A stretch of 64,000 nucleotides of DNA. Source: Ciona intestinalis. Taxonomy: Eukaryota; Chordata; Ascidiacea; Phlebobranchia; Cionidae. The notes beneath the pieces were generated by a model. The model saw only the letters and a list, made by a program, of their open reading frames with translations. It had not been told where the DNA came from and did no database searches. This document shows positions 47,889-58,076 of the stretch, in pieces (positions within the stretch are counted from its first letter, which is position 1; every line of letters starts with the position of its first letter). Both the position numbers and the translations under genes were made by a program. The stretch covers positions 1,852,867-1,916,866 of the forward strand of contig NC_020176.2 of the NCBI RefSeq assembly GCF_000224145.3, in the 5' to 3' direction.

Positions 47889-48358
47889 TTCATATATATT
47901 TGTTAGTGGTATGCTATGTTGCCATGCTGTAATTCTTTATTTGCCTTGTGTCTAACCAAACGTCATGTTTTAATTGTTTTGCTCTTTTCCTTTTTTATTC
48001 CGTGCTGCATTTGAATATATGTACACCGCACACACACAAAACAAAATATCCGGCAAAAGTTAACAATGGTTAAAAAAGGACAGCTGTCTTTTTCTTACTT
48101 AACACTATTTTGTTCTTTGGCAGATTGTGGGTATAACCAAATCCACAACTGAGAAAGAAATTGTTGCTCATGACTCATGAGAATCGTTCTCCCTGTCTGT
48201 TGTCTTGTTCAGTGTGATCTGGGATGTCACCTAGGAAAGATTGACTGGTATCTCTAAAATACGCGTGAACAGCGCGAGTTGTTTCTAAAATACATGCGAA
48301 CATGGTTGGTGCATCTTTTTATCAACTGGCAGGGGCTATGAGACTATAGGGCTATGGG

Positions 48359-48360
<2 letters not shown>

Positions 48361-48395
<35 letters not shown>
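48361..48395. repeat. TA dinucleotide microsatellite
   Basis: An uninterrupted run of about 16 TA units lies within an AT-rich tract upstream of the zinc-finger gene. Confidence 0.9.
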
Positions 48396-48728
48396 TATAC
48401 AAGGGAGAGGAAGGGGCTATAAGGTTATGGGGTTAGAGCTTAATTAGTACAAAACAATTTTTATGGTTAGTAACATCTGTCATGTTCATGTGTGGTTGTT
48501 TGGCGTATTTTAAAGACACTGTTCGCATTGTACGAGCTGTTTGCGCGTCTTTTAGGACATTCAGGTTGACAATTACATTAGTTTACTTCCCGCTTAATTT
48601 TCCTCAAATGTGAAGACATGTGTTTTTCCTCCAGCACACAAATAATTTTATGAATTTAGAACAATTTTTGTGTTTTGTATTATATACTTTTTAATTTGAA
48701 ATTTTTTTTATAGACTTTTTAATCAGAA

Positions 48729-49628
48729 ATGCCTAAGGTAGCAAAAATTAAGGTGATGAAATCGAAAGAAAAAAAGGAATGTGATAGGAAATTTCGACAA
48801 TCTTCCAAGCTTGCAATTCGTTTTAAAGTACGCACCGAAAAGTCATCCTTTAGATGTGATGTTTGTGAAAAATTGTTTTATGACCCTGAAATATTCAATA
48901 GCCATAAGTTTTTGCATGTTAAGGAAAAGCCTTTCAAGTGCTTGATTTGTGAAAAGACATTTAGTAGGATGTCATACCTTAAATTACATGAAAATGTTCA
49001 TAAGGAAGAGAGACCTTTCACATGCAATATATGTGACAAAGCTTTTAAGCAGCCGATTGATGTGAAAAGACATATGGTTGTTCACTATGAAACAAAACCT
49101 TATAAATGTAATATATGTCTTAAATGTTTCAAGCACAACTCCACCTTAAATAGTCACAAATCCGTTCACACTAAAATAAAGCTATTCAAATGTAGTGTGT
49201 GTGACAAAGCATTTGCAACAAGTAGTAATCTGACAACTCATGAGCGTGTCCATAGCGGAGAAAATCCTTACAAGTGCGAAGTTTGTTACAAAACATTTAA
49301 ACAGGCTAGTCATTTAAAGCAGCACTTTATGACGCACACCAAAGAAAGGCCCCATGAGTGTGACATATGCAAAGCAACATTCGCACGTGTATCAAACCTG
49401 AAGCGCCATCAATTGATTCATACTGGAGAAAAGCCTTTCAAATGCGATGTTTGTGAACAGTCCTTTGCTCGTACCACCGCCTTAATAGATCATAAAAAAA
49501 TCCACACTAACGAGAAGCCTCACAAGTGCAAAACATGTATGAAAGACTTTAGGCAACTTGCGGTATTGCGGAGACACGAAAAAACACATTTGATTAAAAT
49601 CAAACAGAAGAAGGCGCGCAAGTCTTGA
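48729..49628 (+). CDS. C2H2 zinc-finger protein with nine fingers
   Basis: An intronless frame of 299 aa. After a basic N-terminus of about 40 residues come nine consecutive C2H2 fingers, each in a 28-residue period, from residue 41 to 287. The first is FRCDVCEKLF and the last HKCKTCMKDF. A short Lys/Arg tail ends the protein (KIKQKKARKS). Several linkers keep or resemble TGEKP (IHTGEKPFKC, VHSGENPYKC), so it is probably a nuclear sequence-specific DNA-binding protein. There is no KRAB, BTB or other partner domain. The ATG at 48729 follows an acceptor (TTTATAG) by 15 bases, so a 5'-UTR intron or spliced-leader site is likely. No orthologue can be assigned, because fingers of this class are too alike. 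Confidence 0.88.
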   Translation: MPKVAKIKVMKSKEKKECDRKFRQSSKLAIRFKVRTEKSSFRCDVCEKLFYDPEIFNSHKFLHVKEKPFKCLICEKTFSRMSYLKLHENVHKEERPFTCNICDKAFKQPIDVKRHMVVHYETKPYKCNICLKCFKHNSTLNSHKSVHTKIKLFKCSVCDKAFATSSNLTTHERVHSGENPYKCEVCYKTFKQASHLKQHFMTHTKERPHECDICKATFARVSNLKRHQLIHTGEKPFKCDVCEQSFARTTALIDHKKIHTNEKPHKCKTCMKDFRQLAVLRRHEKTHLIKIKQKKARKS

Positions 49629-50761
49629 GAATCGAGATTAAAAGTATCTACTGTTTAATATATCCACTGTTTAATTACTTGTATTACACTGTAATTTGCC
49701 AGCAATTCTGTTTTTACCGACCAATTTATAATAATTTAATATACAATTGTGATGCTTAAGCTGAACCAATATCTTTCATGTCGATGTCACAATCATTAAA
49801 TCATAGCTACTTGATTTTGCATAGTATATATTATAAGTGTTTTATATATGCATAACAGATAACAGTATAACTGTCTTGTTTGTATAGAATAAGTATTAAA
49901 TTTAAAGATAAGAATTAAAGGATAAATTTTCAAACAAAGTTTTATAATAAAGACCAAGAAAAATAAAACTACAGTAAAAGCTGCAACAAGGTATTTGCCA
50001 TTACTGCCTGAATAGTTTTCTTGTAAAAAGTGTATGAGAGGTTGCATATTGCATTAAAACACCTCAGTTAACAATTTTGCTTGTTTCAAGTGCAGCAAAT
50101 ATTTTGCCATATTATTCGCATCAGCAAAAAGTCATTTAAATGAAAAATTTGTAAATAATGTATTCCCACCATAGTATTATGGCATTCACTTTAAACCTGT
50201 TTCTACCATTTTAATATGAAACTAGTAATATAAAAGTTCTAAAATAAAACTCTAATTAGTAGTTTAACATCACTGCAAGATTTTATAAATAACAAAGCAA
50301 GTCCCTGAATTATCCATAAACCACATTTTGCCAAAAATTACAGCCCCAAACAGTATTAAAAGCATGATCATACTTCTTTAGCATTGTATAGTCTTATAAG
50401 GTAAAAATATTTAAGTATAATTTTCTTGGAAACCCATTTTTGTGGTCCCACTGCTTTAATATCATAGAGTGCATTGCAAGGAAAAAATCTGCGACATGGT
50501 TTTGTATCAAATGCATCTTTTTGCGTAGCATAATATTAATTTTAAACACCAAGTAAAGTATAGATCTTTGTGGGATAGTTATTTTTATCTTACTGTAACA
50601 AAGGTACTACAGAAAGAACCACTAAATGTTATATTAATTCAGAAATTGTATATATTTTCTATCTATTACTTTACCTAACCTTTATTTACTTTATTCAGCA
50701 GATACTTTGTTCTTGGTTAGTATGTGTTTACATTTTGTGTCTGGAAAATTTTAATGGCACA
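49629..50761. other. Intergenic, AT-rich
   Basis: No gene or clear repeat is seen. An acceptor (CTTTATTCAG) ends at 50698 and a second (CTTGGTTAG) at 50720, both before the next gene. A short upstream frame starts at the ATG at 50722 and stops before the main ATG. Confidence 0.55.
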
Positions 50762-51733
50762 ATGACTATAGAAAATACAAGTAAGCGTATAGCATTCACT
50801 CCAGCAGATGATTTTTCAGACAAATCAGTGGATGAAAAGTTTGTGGCAAGCACTGCTACCTTGTACAACTTTGGTTATGCACCAAAAAAGGTAATTGAAT
50901 GTTTCCAGAAATTTTGCTATGACTACAACACACTTGCCGAAGCCATATCCGCCTTGCTAAAGCGGGATAAGTTGTTAAAAAGAAAATATCGATTTATGAC
51001 TGTTCCTGTGACATATCAAATGCTAGCGAGGCCTACTAATGATGACCAACCAAATGTTGTAAGAACATCACTACTGATGCTGCACAAGTATAGTAAGGAA
51101 TGTCATTACAAATCAGTGTCAGATGCCATTGAAGAGCTATTAATGTCTCCTGTAATGCAAATGGAAAATACCTGTGACAATGAAAATTCAGACAAATGTG
51201 ATACATCCACCCTTAGTGTGCTGACTGATGTGGAAAAGGAGGCATTAGTAAAAATTGCTGATGTACTTTATCAGAAGATTCAAGATAAAACTATAAAAAA
51301 CAGAGAGAAAGTAAAAGCACGTCGCACAAATGCCGCCAAAAAGCTTAATGTTTCTTCATCATCGAAACAAGTATCTGGTATACTTAATAAACCAAATGTA
51401 TTAAAACTCTCTTCGCCTGTCCCTGTTATGCTAGACCCAGACTACAGTCCCAGCATGAAGGACCCAGCCATAGCATGGACTAAGCCTGTAAAATCCACCG
51501 CTATTTTGAATCGAACAGATCAAGCAAAACTCTGCAAAACTGAACCTCAAGCTCAAGTTGAAAAGGCAGATGCCCAGCTATTGTTTCCATTAAGTATATT
51601 CAAACCCAGTTACTCTCAACCTACATTGCAAAGTGACAATTACATTAAGCGGGCCATGAATGGTATAGAACCAACAGAACAGATCTTATATATGCTTGAA
51701 TTTCTACATTTGATTCCCAGTGACAACTCATAG
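50762..51733 (+). CDS. Unrecognised 323-aa protein
   Basis: An intronless frame starting MTIENTSKRIAFTPADDF, the first in-frame ATG. I do not recognise the family. The N-terminal third (residues 28-115) looks folded and helical. It has a segment NFGYAPKKVIECFQKFCYDY that weakly recalls a UBA-type three-helix motif, then VVRTSLLMLHKYSKECHY. The middle (residues 180-215) is Lys/Arg-rich (IKNREKVKARRTNAAKKL) and could be a nuclear targeting segment. The C-terminal part is Pro/Ser-rich and ends in a helical stretch (ILYMLEFLHLIP). There is no signal peptide or membrane segment. A polyadenylation signal lies 34 bases after the stop. The gene converges on PPP6C. Codon use and the long clean frame support a real gene. 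Confidence 0.7.
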   Translation: MTIENTSKRIAFTPADDFSDKSVDEKFVASTATLYNFGYAPKKVIECFQKFCYDYNTLAEAISALLKRDKLLKRKYRFMTVPVTYQMLARPTNDDQPNVVRTSLLMLHKYSKECHYKSVSDAIEELLMSPVMQMENTCDNENSDKCDTSTLSVLTDVEKEALVKIADVLYQKIQDKTIKNREKVKARRTNAAKKLNVSSSSKQVSGILNKPNVLKLSSPVPVMLDPDYSPSMKDPAIAWTKPVKSTAILNRTDQAKLCKTEPQAQVEKADAQLLFPLSIFKPSYSQPTLQSDNYIKRAMNGIEPTEQILYMLEFLHLIPSDNS

Positions 51734-51766
51734 GACAGATTAAAATAATAGCAATCCATAAATTAC

Positions 51767-51772
51767 AATAAA
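51767..51772 (+). terminator. Polyadenylation signal AATAAA
   Basis: A canonical AATAAA lies 34 bases after the stop codon of the 323-aa gene, at a position suited to cleavage a little downstream. Confidence 0.6.
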
Positions 51773-53170
51773 TCCAATTACTTTCCAGGTTCGATTTATT
51801 TAAAAGCTGTTTTAATTGTAATGACATACATAAGAGACATTTAACTCAGTTTTATTGTTGAAAAATTCCTAAAATTCTTTAGACTCAGTTTTGTTTTAAG
51901 TTTATAAATTCAGTTTAATTTACTTTCCAACGTTTCCTTTTTACTTTGTCACTGCCAATTAACTTGCTTATTGTCACCACAATAAACAGATTCATTTTAT
52001 TGTTTTCACCATGAATTTGAAAATGCCTTATATAGCACAAGCAACAAGCAATATATTCATGTTCTTCTTATCATGGTATATGTGTACAATGACATGCTCA
52101 GTATCACTTAACTGTGTAGATGATAAACGACGGTCACACACCATTTTGTTTTATTCACCTTGTGTGTCTGCTTCCGAGCTACCATGTAAGTAACTTTGTG
52201 GACTTTGGGTGACAATCACTGAAATGGAGCAATTGACTTAGGTGTCCTGATAGCAGCAATTGAGTATGTAACCTTTAGAGGGGAATATAACATGTATTTG
52301 GGTAATTGTCATTATGTCTTCAGGCGAGGCAGGTGATACGAATTCTTGAACTTGTTATGAATATAGGAGAATGGGAAATAGTATTTAAAAACAGTTACAT
52401 CTGCTATAACCTGCTTTCACATTATATTCAGTAGCCATTGGAGGCTCAAACAATTAATACAACGTTTACCTTTTATAATCATTGATCATAATGAGAATAT
52501 ATTTTCACTAATACTACTATGTCTACTGCATACATCATGTTCTGTTATTCTAAATTGGAATTTCGTAAATAACCTGTCAATTTTAGCTGTTGCTTGGTAA
52601 TTGCGAGACTACATTTTATTATTCAAGGATAAAAGTTACAAATATACAATTCTCAGTTTGTATTTGTAACTCATAAAATACATGAGGTGCCAGACTGTAT
52701 AAAATTACCAAAAACATAAAGTTGAACATTGAACTATACATCTCTATTCTCTATAGAATGAAAAATCATGCAGTTCGGCACAAATTGTAAATAATTAGTT
52801 TGTTACAATACTCAACAGTATAATAAATTGATTTTCAGACATACATTGCTGATTTAAAAATACGGTTGTTACTTAGATCTTTAGGCTAAAACTGCAAATA
52901 CAGTACTCAAATATTAATATATATATATGAATATTATACTCATAAAGCAGTTGATGATATTATATAGACATTAAACATCACTGAAAAAAAAGTGAAAATC
53001 CTTATCCTGGTGTTGCTATCACTATTCGCATCCAGAGAATCAAAACCTGGTGTTTAGTATAAACATGGTTGGATAAAAACATTATTGTTGACTGATTTGT
53101 TTGCACACTGTTAGTGTTTATCAACACATGTATGATTGTCTATGGTTATGTCAAGTCGTGAATGGTTGCT
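51773..53170. other. Convergent intergenic region upstream of the PPP6C 3' end
   Basis: This should contain the PPP6C 3' UTR on the minus strand. A worn SINE-like fragment lies at about 52130-52265 (CTTCCGAGCTACCATGTAAG, AATGGAGCAATTGACTTAGG). No other gene is seen. Confidence 0.5.
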
Positions 53171-54088
53171 TTAGAGAAAGTAAGGAGTTGTGGTTCTTGA
53201 TGGAATTACCCTCATGTTGTCTGGGACAGCACGAAATAATTTTGCTTCTCGCTCTTCAGGTGATGTAATAGACAGTATTGCTGCAATATTGCCACAACGG
53301 TAACAATAATTTGGAGCAGACCACACTGTAACCAAATGGTCGTTGAACATGTATTTATAACCATCATGGACAACTTGGTGAGCTCTGCAGATCAGCGACA
53401 AGTCATTGATTTGTACAAATTCCTGGGTAACTTTAGCACCAAATAGCCAGCCTGCTCCTCTGTTGCTGATTGCCCAGGTGTCCACGTCCTCTGGATCGGA
53501 CCAAACCAGATCACAGAACGGACCTTTGTGTGGGATTTCTTGCTGGCGGTCAATTATACGAATTTGATCTAAGGTCTTGATGTCAGGAGATAAACCGCCA
53601 TGTACACATAGAATTTTAGAATCAATGATTGCTGCAATGGTCAGCAGATCAAACACCTTAGTGCAATAACGCCATGCATTGGCATTACCATACTTTGTTT
53701 GGCACTCATCATAAAACCCATACACTTGAGTAATTTGCCTAGTTTCATGATTCCCTCGAAGTAAAGTAATCTTATCTGGCCACTTCGCCTTTAAAGTCAG
53801 AAGATAGGTGAATGTTTCCAAGCTGTAATAGCCACGATCAACAAAGTCACCCATGAAGATGTAATTTGTGTCTGGTATTTCCCCGCCAGTTCGAAACAGT
53901 TCAAGTAGGTCATAAAATTGTCCATGGATATCACCGCATACTGTTACTGGAGTTGAAACAGGCTGGACATTTGATTCTTCAAGCAATAGATCACACACAT
54001 AATCGCACAACTTCTTCAAGTCATGTTCTGGCAAATACTTGCACTCTTTGGCAAACGCAACCATTTTATCTACATCTAACGAAATCAT
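53171..54088 (-). CDS. PPP6C: Protein phosphatase 6 catalytic subunit
   Basis: An intact single-exon frame of 305 aa, the same length as human PPP6C and very similar throughout. The PPP-family metal and catalytic motifs are all present: GDIHG at 52-56, GDFVDRG at 80-86, RGNHE at 111-115 and HGGLSPD further on. The C-terminus TTTPYFL is the PP6 form of the PP2A-like tail, which can be carboxymethylated. [20 protein letters not shown] and [15 protein letters not shown] separate it from PP2A and PP4. PP6 acts as a Ser/Thr phosphatase with SAPS and ankyrin (ANKRD28/44/52) subunits in mitosis, DNA-damage and NF-kB signalling. The ankyrin partner lies at 15751-19041. An acceptor (TTACCTCAG) ends 22 bases before the ATG. 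The vertebrate gene has several introns, so the intact intronless form could be a functional retrocopy or an intron-loss gene. Confidence 0.96.
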   Translation of the reverse strand: MISLDVDKMVAFAKECKYLPEHDLKKLCDYVCDLLLEESNVQPVSTPVTVCGDIHGQFYDLLELFRTGGEIPDTNYIFMGDFVDRGYYSLETFTYLLTLKAKWPDKITLLRGNHETRQITQVYGFYDECQTKYGNANAWRYCTKVFDLLTIAAIIDSKILCVHGGLSPDIKTLDQIRIIDRQQEIPHKGPFCDLVWSDPEDVDTWAISNRGAGWLFGAKVTQEFVQINDLSLICRAHQVVHDGYKYMFNDHLVTVWSAPNYCYRCGNIAAILSITSPEEREAKLFRAVPDNMRVIPSRTTTPYFL

Positions 54089-55354
54089 AATGAGGTGCTA
54101 TTTTGTAATCTGAGGTAAACTTGATTAATATTATTTATTTATAAAAGATATATATATATATATATTTAAAGTATAGTTTTTGTGCAATAAATATACAGTG
54201 TACCTTTTTTTTGGCGAATAAAACAGGAATTCGTTCTTTTATTATAAAACTTGCGTCATACCTTTGTTAAATATTCACACAAAATAAAAACCTACAGCAA
54301 CTCCTAACACTACATCGTCAAACTGGAATTCTGTCAAAAAATACAAATTTAAATGAAATGTGTTGCCAAACACGAATGTGTTAATTTTGAAATAGAAAAC
54401 GAAAAAACAAGAGAGTGCAGCAGTAAGGGATAGACATGGCTAATTATAAACGATTAATATAAAAAAGGAGAAAATAGCTCTAATGAATTAATCCATATTA
54501 TAATAAGCATAACATTAATTAAACCTTTTACTATTCCGGTAGAACAAACTCAATAAAAAATAAACCATAATTTTTTGTTTCTTTTTGAATGAATGAATGA
54601 ATGTATGAATGAATGAAATTTATTTCGTCTCTTCGGTCACCATAGCGAAGAACAAGAGAGTTGACATAAGCGAAAAGACAGGTAGTAACGGTAAAACAAC
54701 AGTTGTTAAAACACGCTTATTGATAAAAAAATAAAGAAATACTGTTTTGGATAAAAGGCGTGACCGTTACACCCTACAGACGATGCAATGTAAAAAATAA
54801 ATAAATAACATTTATTTAAACATAATGAAGTTCTAATTTGAAGTAAAGTGTGCGTAACGACACAACCCGTAAAATGGGGGGATTCGGCCTTAAAGAAGAT
54901 TGGTCCAAAGATTGGAGCATAAGTAACCAACAAAGTGGTTTTTAGTCACCAATTGTGGTCGTGTAGCAGTCGAAAATTATTATTACTGACTGAGATTTGT
55001 TAAACTTGCTTTTGTGGGGATGAATGAATGAATGTAACTTACTTTATCCTCGCGTGGCCAAAAAACGGCAGTCGTTGTAAAACGAATGTTCATACACTTC
55101 GTGTCAGCAATATACTTACTGTTTCAGCATATAAATTAGGTTATTATAGACAATTGTATAAAAGCCAGAGGCCTGTCAAATTATTAATGCGGGATTAAAA
55201 CCAAAAAAATGTATATTTAAACTAATGATTAATTAGCTGAATTAAGTGTTATTGCTTATGTATGTTAAGCGTGATAGTATTCTTGCACCGTTATAAATAT
55301 ATCAGGTATAGTTAATTCGAGTTAAATTTTAAATGTGGCGTGTATACGAACACC

Positions 55355-55421
55355 GGCGCCATGGTTTATAAGCGTCTTTCTTGTAAACAGGAGAACCTTG
55401 GTTCGGTCCCCAGTGGTGCCT
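55355..55421 (+). pseudogene. tRNA-Thr(TGT)-like relic
   Basis: The ends GGCGCCA and TGGTGCC pair as a 7-bp acceptor stem with one G-T pair. A T arm (CTTGG, TTCGGTC, CCCAG) is complete, and the anticodon loop reads CTTGTAA, giving TGT for threonine. The D arm is shortened by several bases and the 5' side of the anticodon stem (TCTTT against ACAGG) no longer pairs. It is therefore a tRNA pseudogene or the head of a tRNA-derived SINE, not a working tRNA. Confidence 0.6.
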
Positions 55422-55569
55422 CTTAAACGGCTTCTGGACATAATTTGTGCTAGAGCTGCTTTATTTAAATTTAAAAGTAGGACCGTAAAAGAGTATTCAT
55501 GATATATTCAACAGTTCTATTATGTACTTACAGTGACTTTATATACGGCCTAGGACAAAAGCCCGTGTG

Positions 55570-55838
55570 TTGTAATTGAAAGATCCGGGATTCGATACGA
55601 AAGACGGCTTTTTAAGCACAATAAAAATAAAAGATAGATTTATTTTACACAGCATGAACCTTTTTGCCATAATACACAACTCGTATTAAAAAAGGATGGC
55701 GCTATAGAGATCACTATTTCAGGACGAATATCTACGACTATACTGGAACAATTTTAGTAAGCAAAGTATTTTTGGAATCAATAAAACTGTCGCTTTTTAA
55801 ATTAACCATAAAAAGGGAGGTGATGTGGGGCTTTTTAA
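55570..55838 (+). repeat. Shared segment, copy A (interrupted by TTAA element)
   Basis: From TTGTAATTGAAAGATCCGGG to GTGGGGCTTTTTAA this matches 59842-60110 closely. It resumes at 56351 (TTAACAGCTTTCAGTTTTCG) after a 512-bp insertion, then passes straight into the TGACGTCA array. Its start resembles a tRNA T-arm (GATCCGGGATTCGATAC), suggesting a tRNA-derived SINE head. Confidence 0.85.
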
Positions 55839-55970
55839 AGGGCCTAAACACACCCCACTGTTTTATTGATTCCAAAAATACTTTGCTTACTAAAATTGTT
55901 CCAGTATAGTCGTAGATATTCGTCCTCAAACAAACAGTGATCTCTAGCGCTATCCTTTTTTTACTACGAG
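55682..55970. repeat. Long inverted repeat (hairpin) across the insertion boundary
   Basis: The arm at 55682-55787 (GGACGAATATCTACGACTAT, then GGAACAATTTTAGTAAGC) is repeated in reverse complement at 55861-55970, about 105 bp each, with a loop of about 73 bases. The left arm belongs to the shared segment and the right arm lies inside the TTAA element. Transcription through it would give a strong hairpin. Confidence 0.88.
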
Positions 55971-56350
55971 CTTCGTGATTGTGACGTAGGAACGTACTAG
56001 TCACGTGACTGATTCATTCGTAAAAGCGAAACCTGCGTTTTTTTGTGCTTTTTTTCGTTTTTTTTTGTTCTCTCGTTTTTCGCTAAAAACACTGCCTCTC
56101 GCCTTTCTGAGTGTTTCTGAATGAGAGCGGCCACGCTTCAACAATTTTGTGACGTGTTTTGTCACGTGGGTAGTACACTTCTCAATTTTTTCGCCACTCA
56201 ACTTTCAAATCAGTTTTATGAATTTCACAATGTTTGAGCTGGAATATCTTTGGTTATACAGAACCGATTAAAACAAGTAAGGTGTCGTTGGAATTAGAAA
56301 AACACACTCTATCTGTTAAAGCGATGTACATTTGAGTGTGTTTAGGCCCT
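55839..56350. mobile_element. TTAA-flanked transposable element (Kolobok- or piggyBac-like MITE)
   Basis: AGGGCCTAAACACAC at the left end is matched exactly by its complement at the right end. TTAA flanks both sides (55835-55838 and 56351-56354). The paralogous segment at 60107-60110 has a single TTAA and no insertion, so it acts as an empty site. TTAA duplications are made by piggyBac and Kolobok transposases, and the AGGG start favours Kolobok. There is no transposase frame. The left 110 bp inside (55861-55970) is an inverted copy of the host segment at 55682-55787. Confidence 0.85.
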
Positions 56351-56368
56351 TTAACAGCTTTCAGTTTT

Positions 56369-57270
56369 CGTGACGTCACAAATTTCGTGACGTCACATCT
56401 TTGGTGACGTCACATTTTTCGTGGCGTCACATTTTTAGTGACGTCACATTCTTGGTGATGTTACATTTTCTTATGACGTAACATCTTTCGTGACGTCACA
56501 GTTTTCATGACGTCACAGTTTTCTTGACGTCACAGATTTCATGACGTCACATTTTTAGTGACATCACATTTTTCATGACGCCACATCTTTCGTGACGTCA
56601 CATTTTTCGTGACGTCACATTTTTCGTGACGTCACAGTTTTCGTGACGTCACAGATTTCGTGACGTCACAGTTTTCATGACGTCACAGATTTCATGACGT
56701 CACATTTTTAGTGACATCACATTTTTCGTGACGTCACAGTTTTTGTGACGTCACATTTTTAGTGACATCACATTTTTCGTGACGTCACATCTTTCGTGAC
56801 GTCACATTTTTCGTGACGTCACATCTTTCGTGACGTCACATTTTTCGTGACGTCACAGTTTTCGTGACGTCACAGTTTTCGTGACGTCACAGTTTTCTTG
56901 ACGTCACAGTTTTCATGACGTCACATTTTTAGTGACATCACATTTTTCGTGACGTCACATTTTTCGTGACGTCACATTTTTCGTGACGTCACAGTTTTCA
57001 TGACGTCACAGTTTTCGTGACGTCACAGTTTTCTTGACGTCACAGTTTTCATGACGTCACATTTTTAGTGACATCACATTTTTCGTGACGTCACATTTTT
57101 CGTGACGTCACATTTTTCGTGACGTCATATCTTTCGTGACGTCACATTTTTCGTGACGACACATTTTTGGTGACGTCACATCTTTCAGATTTCGTGACGT
57201 TACAGTTTTCTTGACGTCACAGTTTTCATGACGTCACAGTTTTCATGATATCACTTTTCGTGACGTTACA
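56369..57270. repeat. 17-bp minisatellite built on the CRE palindrome TGACGTCA
   Basis: About 53 tandem units of the form GTGACGTCACATTTTTC are present. By eye about 40 carry an exact TGACGTCA, the consensus cyclic-AMP response element bound by CREB/ATF factors. Variants (TGACATCA, TGACGTTA, TGGCGTCA) recur in a longer pattern: the unit with AGTGACATCAC returns about five times in the same local context, indicating higher-order duplication. A single unit of the same sequence stands at 60127-60134 in the unexpanded paralogous segment. Confidence 0.95.
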
Positions 57271-58076
57271 TTTTTCCTGATATACACTTTTGGTTTACAT
57301 TTATTTACACTGTAACGTAAACAAATCCAAAATTTACCGATGTATGTGATACTAAAGGATTCTCGAGGGCAGAGTCGTATAAACACTGACTAGTCCAGCT
57401 GCCGTCTTTGTGTGTCCAAAATAGAGCAAAAGTAGTGACTTTGGCAATGAGTTTAAACGAACTTGTCACGTTTTGTTTGTGTTTTCCTTTTGTGGCAAGA
57501 ATTAAAACAGCTTCTATTTACCTTACCAAACATTTTTTGGAAAAAATATATAAACTTAGCCGCATTAAATGACTAAAGTGTCGCAAATCAACCGCTTCTA
57601 TAATTATTTTTTTTTTACTTTTTTTTGACACAGAAAACAAATAACACATGATTTTTACATTTTTCAACCTTAAAATTTGTTTTAGGGCTAAGGTTTTTCT
57701 TTAATTTACCAAAAAACAGACATTTTCCCTATACCTACTGTGTTATTTTGGACCCAAATTGCCGTTCAATTTGTGTTTTACGTAACAATGGGTTGGACTA
57801 CTCGGTATTTCCATAGAATACTGTTTTACAGAACTCTCGGTATTTCCATAGAATACTAACTTAACTTACAGTAGTCAAATTTTGTAATTCGTATGCAGAC
57901 CTTATCACCTTATTAAGTTTAATATACAATTTTAATCTTTCTGTTATCATTTAGGTTTAAGAGAAACCGTATTGTTTTCGAGTTATTATCACCTATATTT
58001 GCATCGGTGACGTCACTAGTACTGCTTATTTGAACGCGAGTTTTTAAACATATTTTTAGGTAATATACTGTATTAA

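Larger units (their letters stand above)
45472..48728. other. Intergenic region between FANCM 5' end and the zinc-finger gene
   Basis: There is no coding gene. Contents in order: a SINE-like copy and gap (45592-45873), a C-rich CCTAACCCCC-like stretch (46085-46160), an inverted SINE-like piece (46316-46455), two small tandem arrays (46452-46600), a hAT-like MITE (46829-47312), a foldback element (47750-47888) and a TA microsatellite (48364-48394). The FANCM promoter must lie near its left end. Confidence 0.6.

Noticed and set aside
15751..54088. PPP6C and the ankyrin gene as an operon
   Set aside because: They are on opposite strands with several genes between them, so co-transcription is impossible.
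55355..55421. Functional tRNA-Thr gene
   Set aside because: The D arm is too short and the anticodon stem does not pair, so it is scored as a relic.
56369..57270. CRISPR-like repeat array
   Set aside because: Units are 17 bp with no distinct spacers; the whole unit repeats, and the genome is animal. It is a minisatellite.
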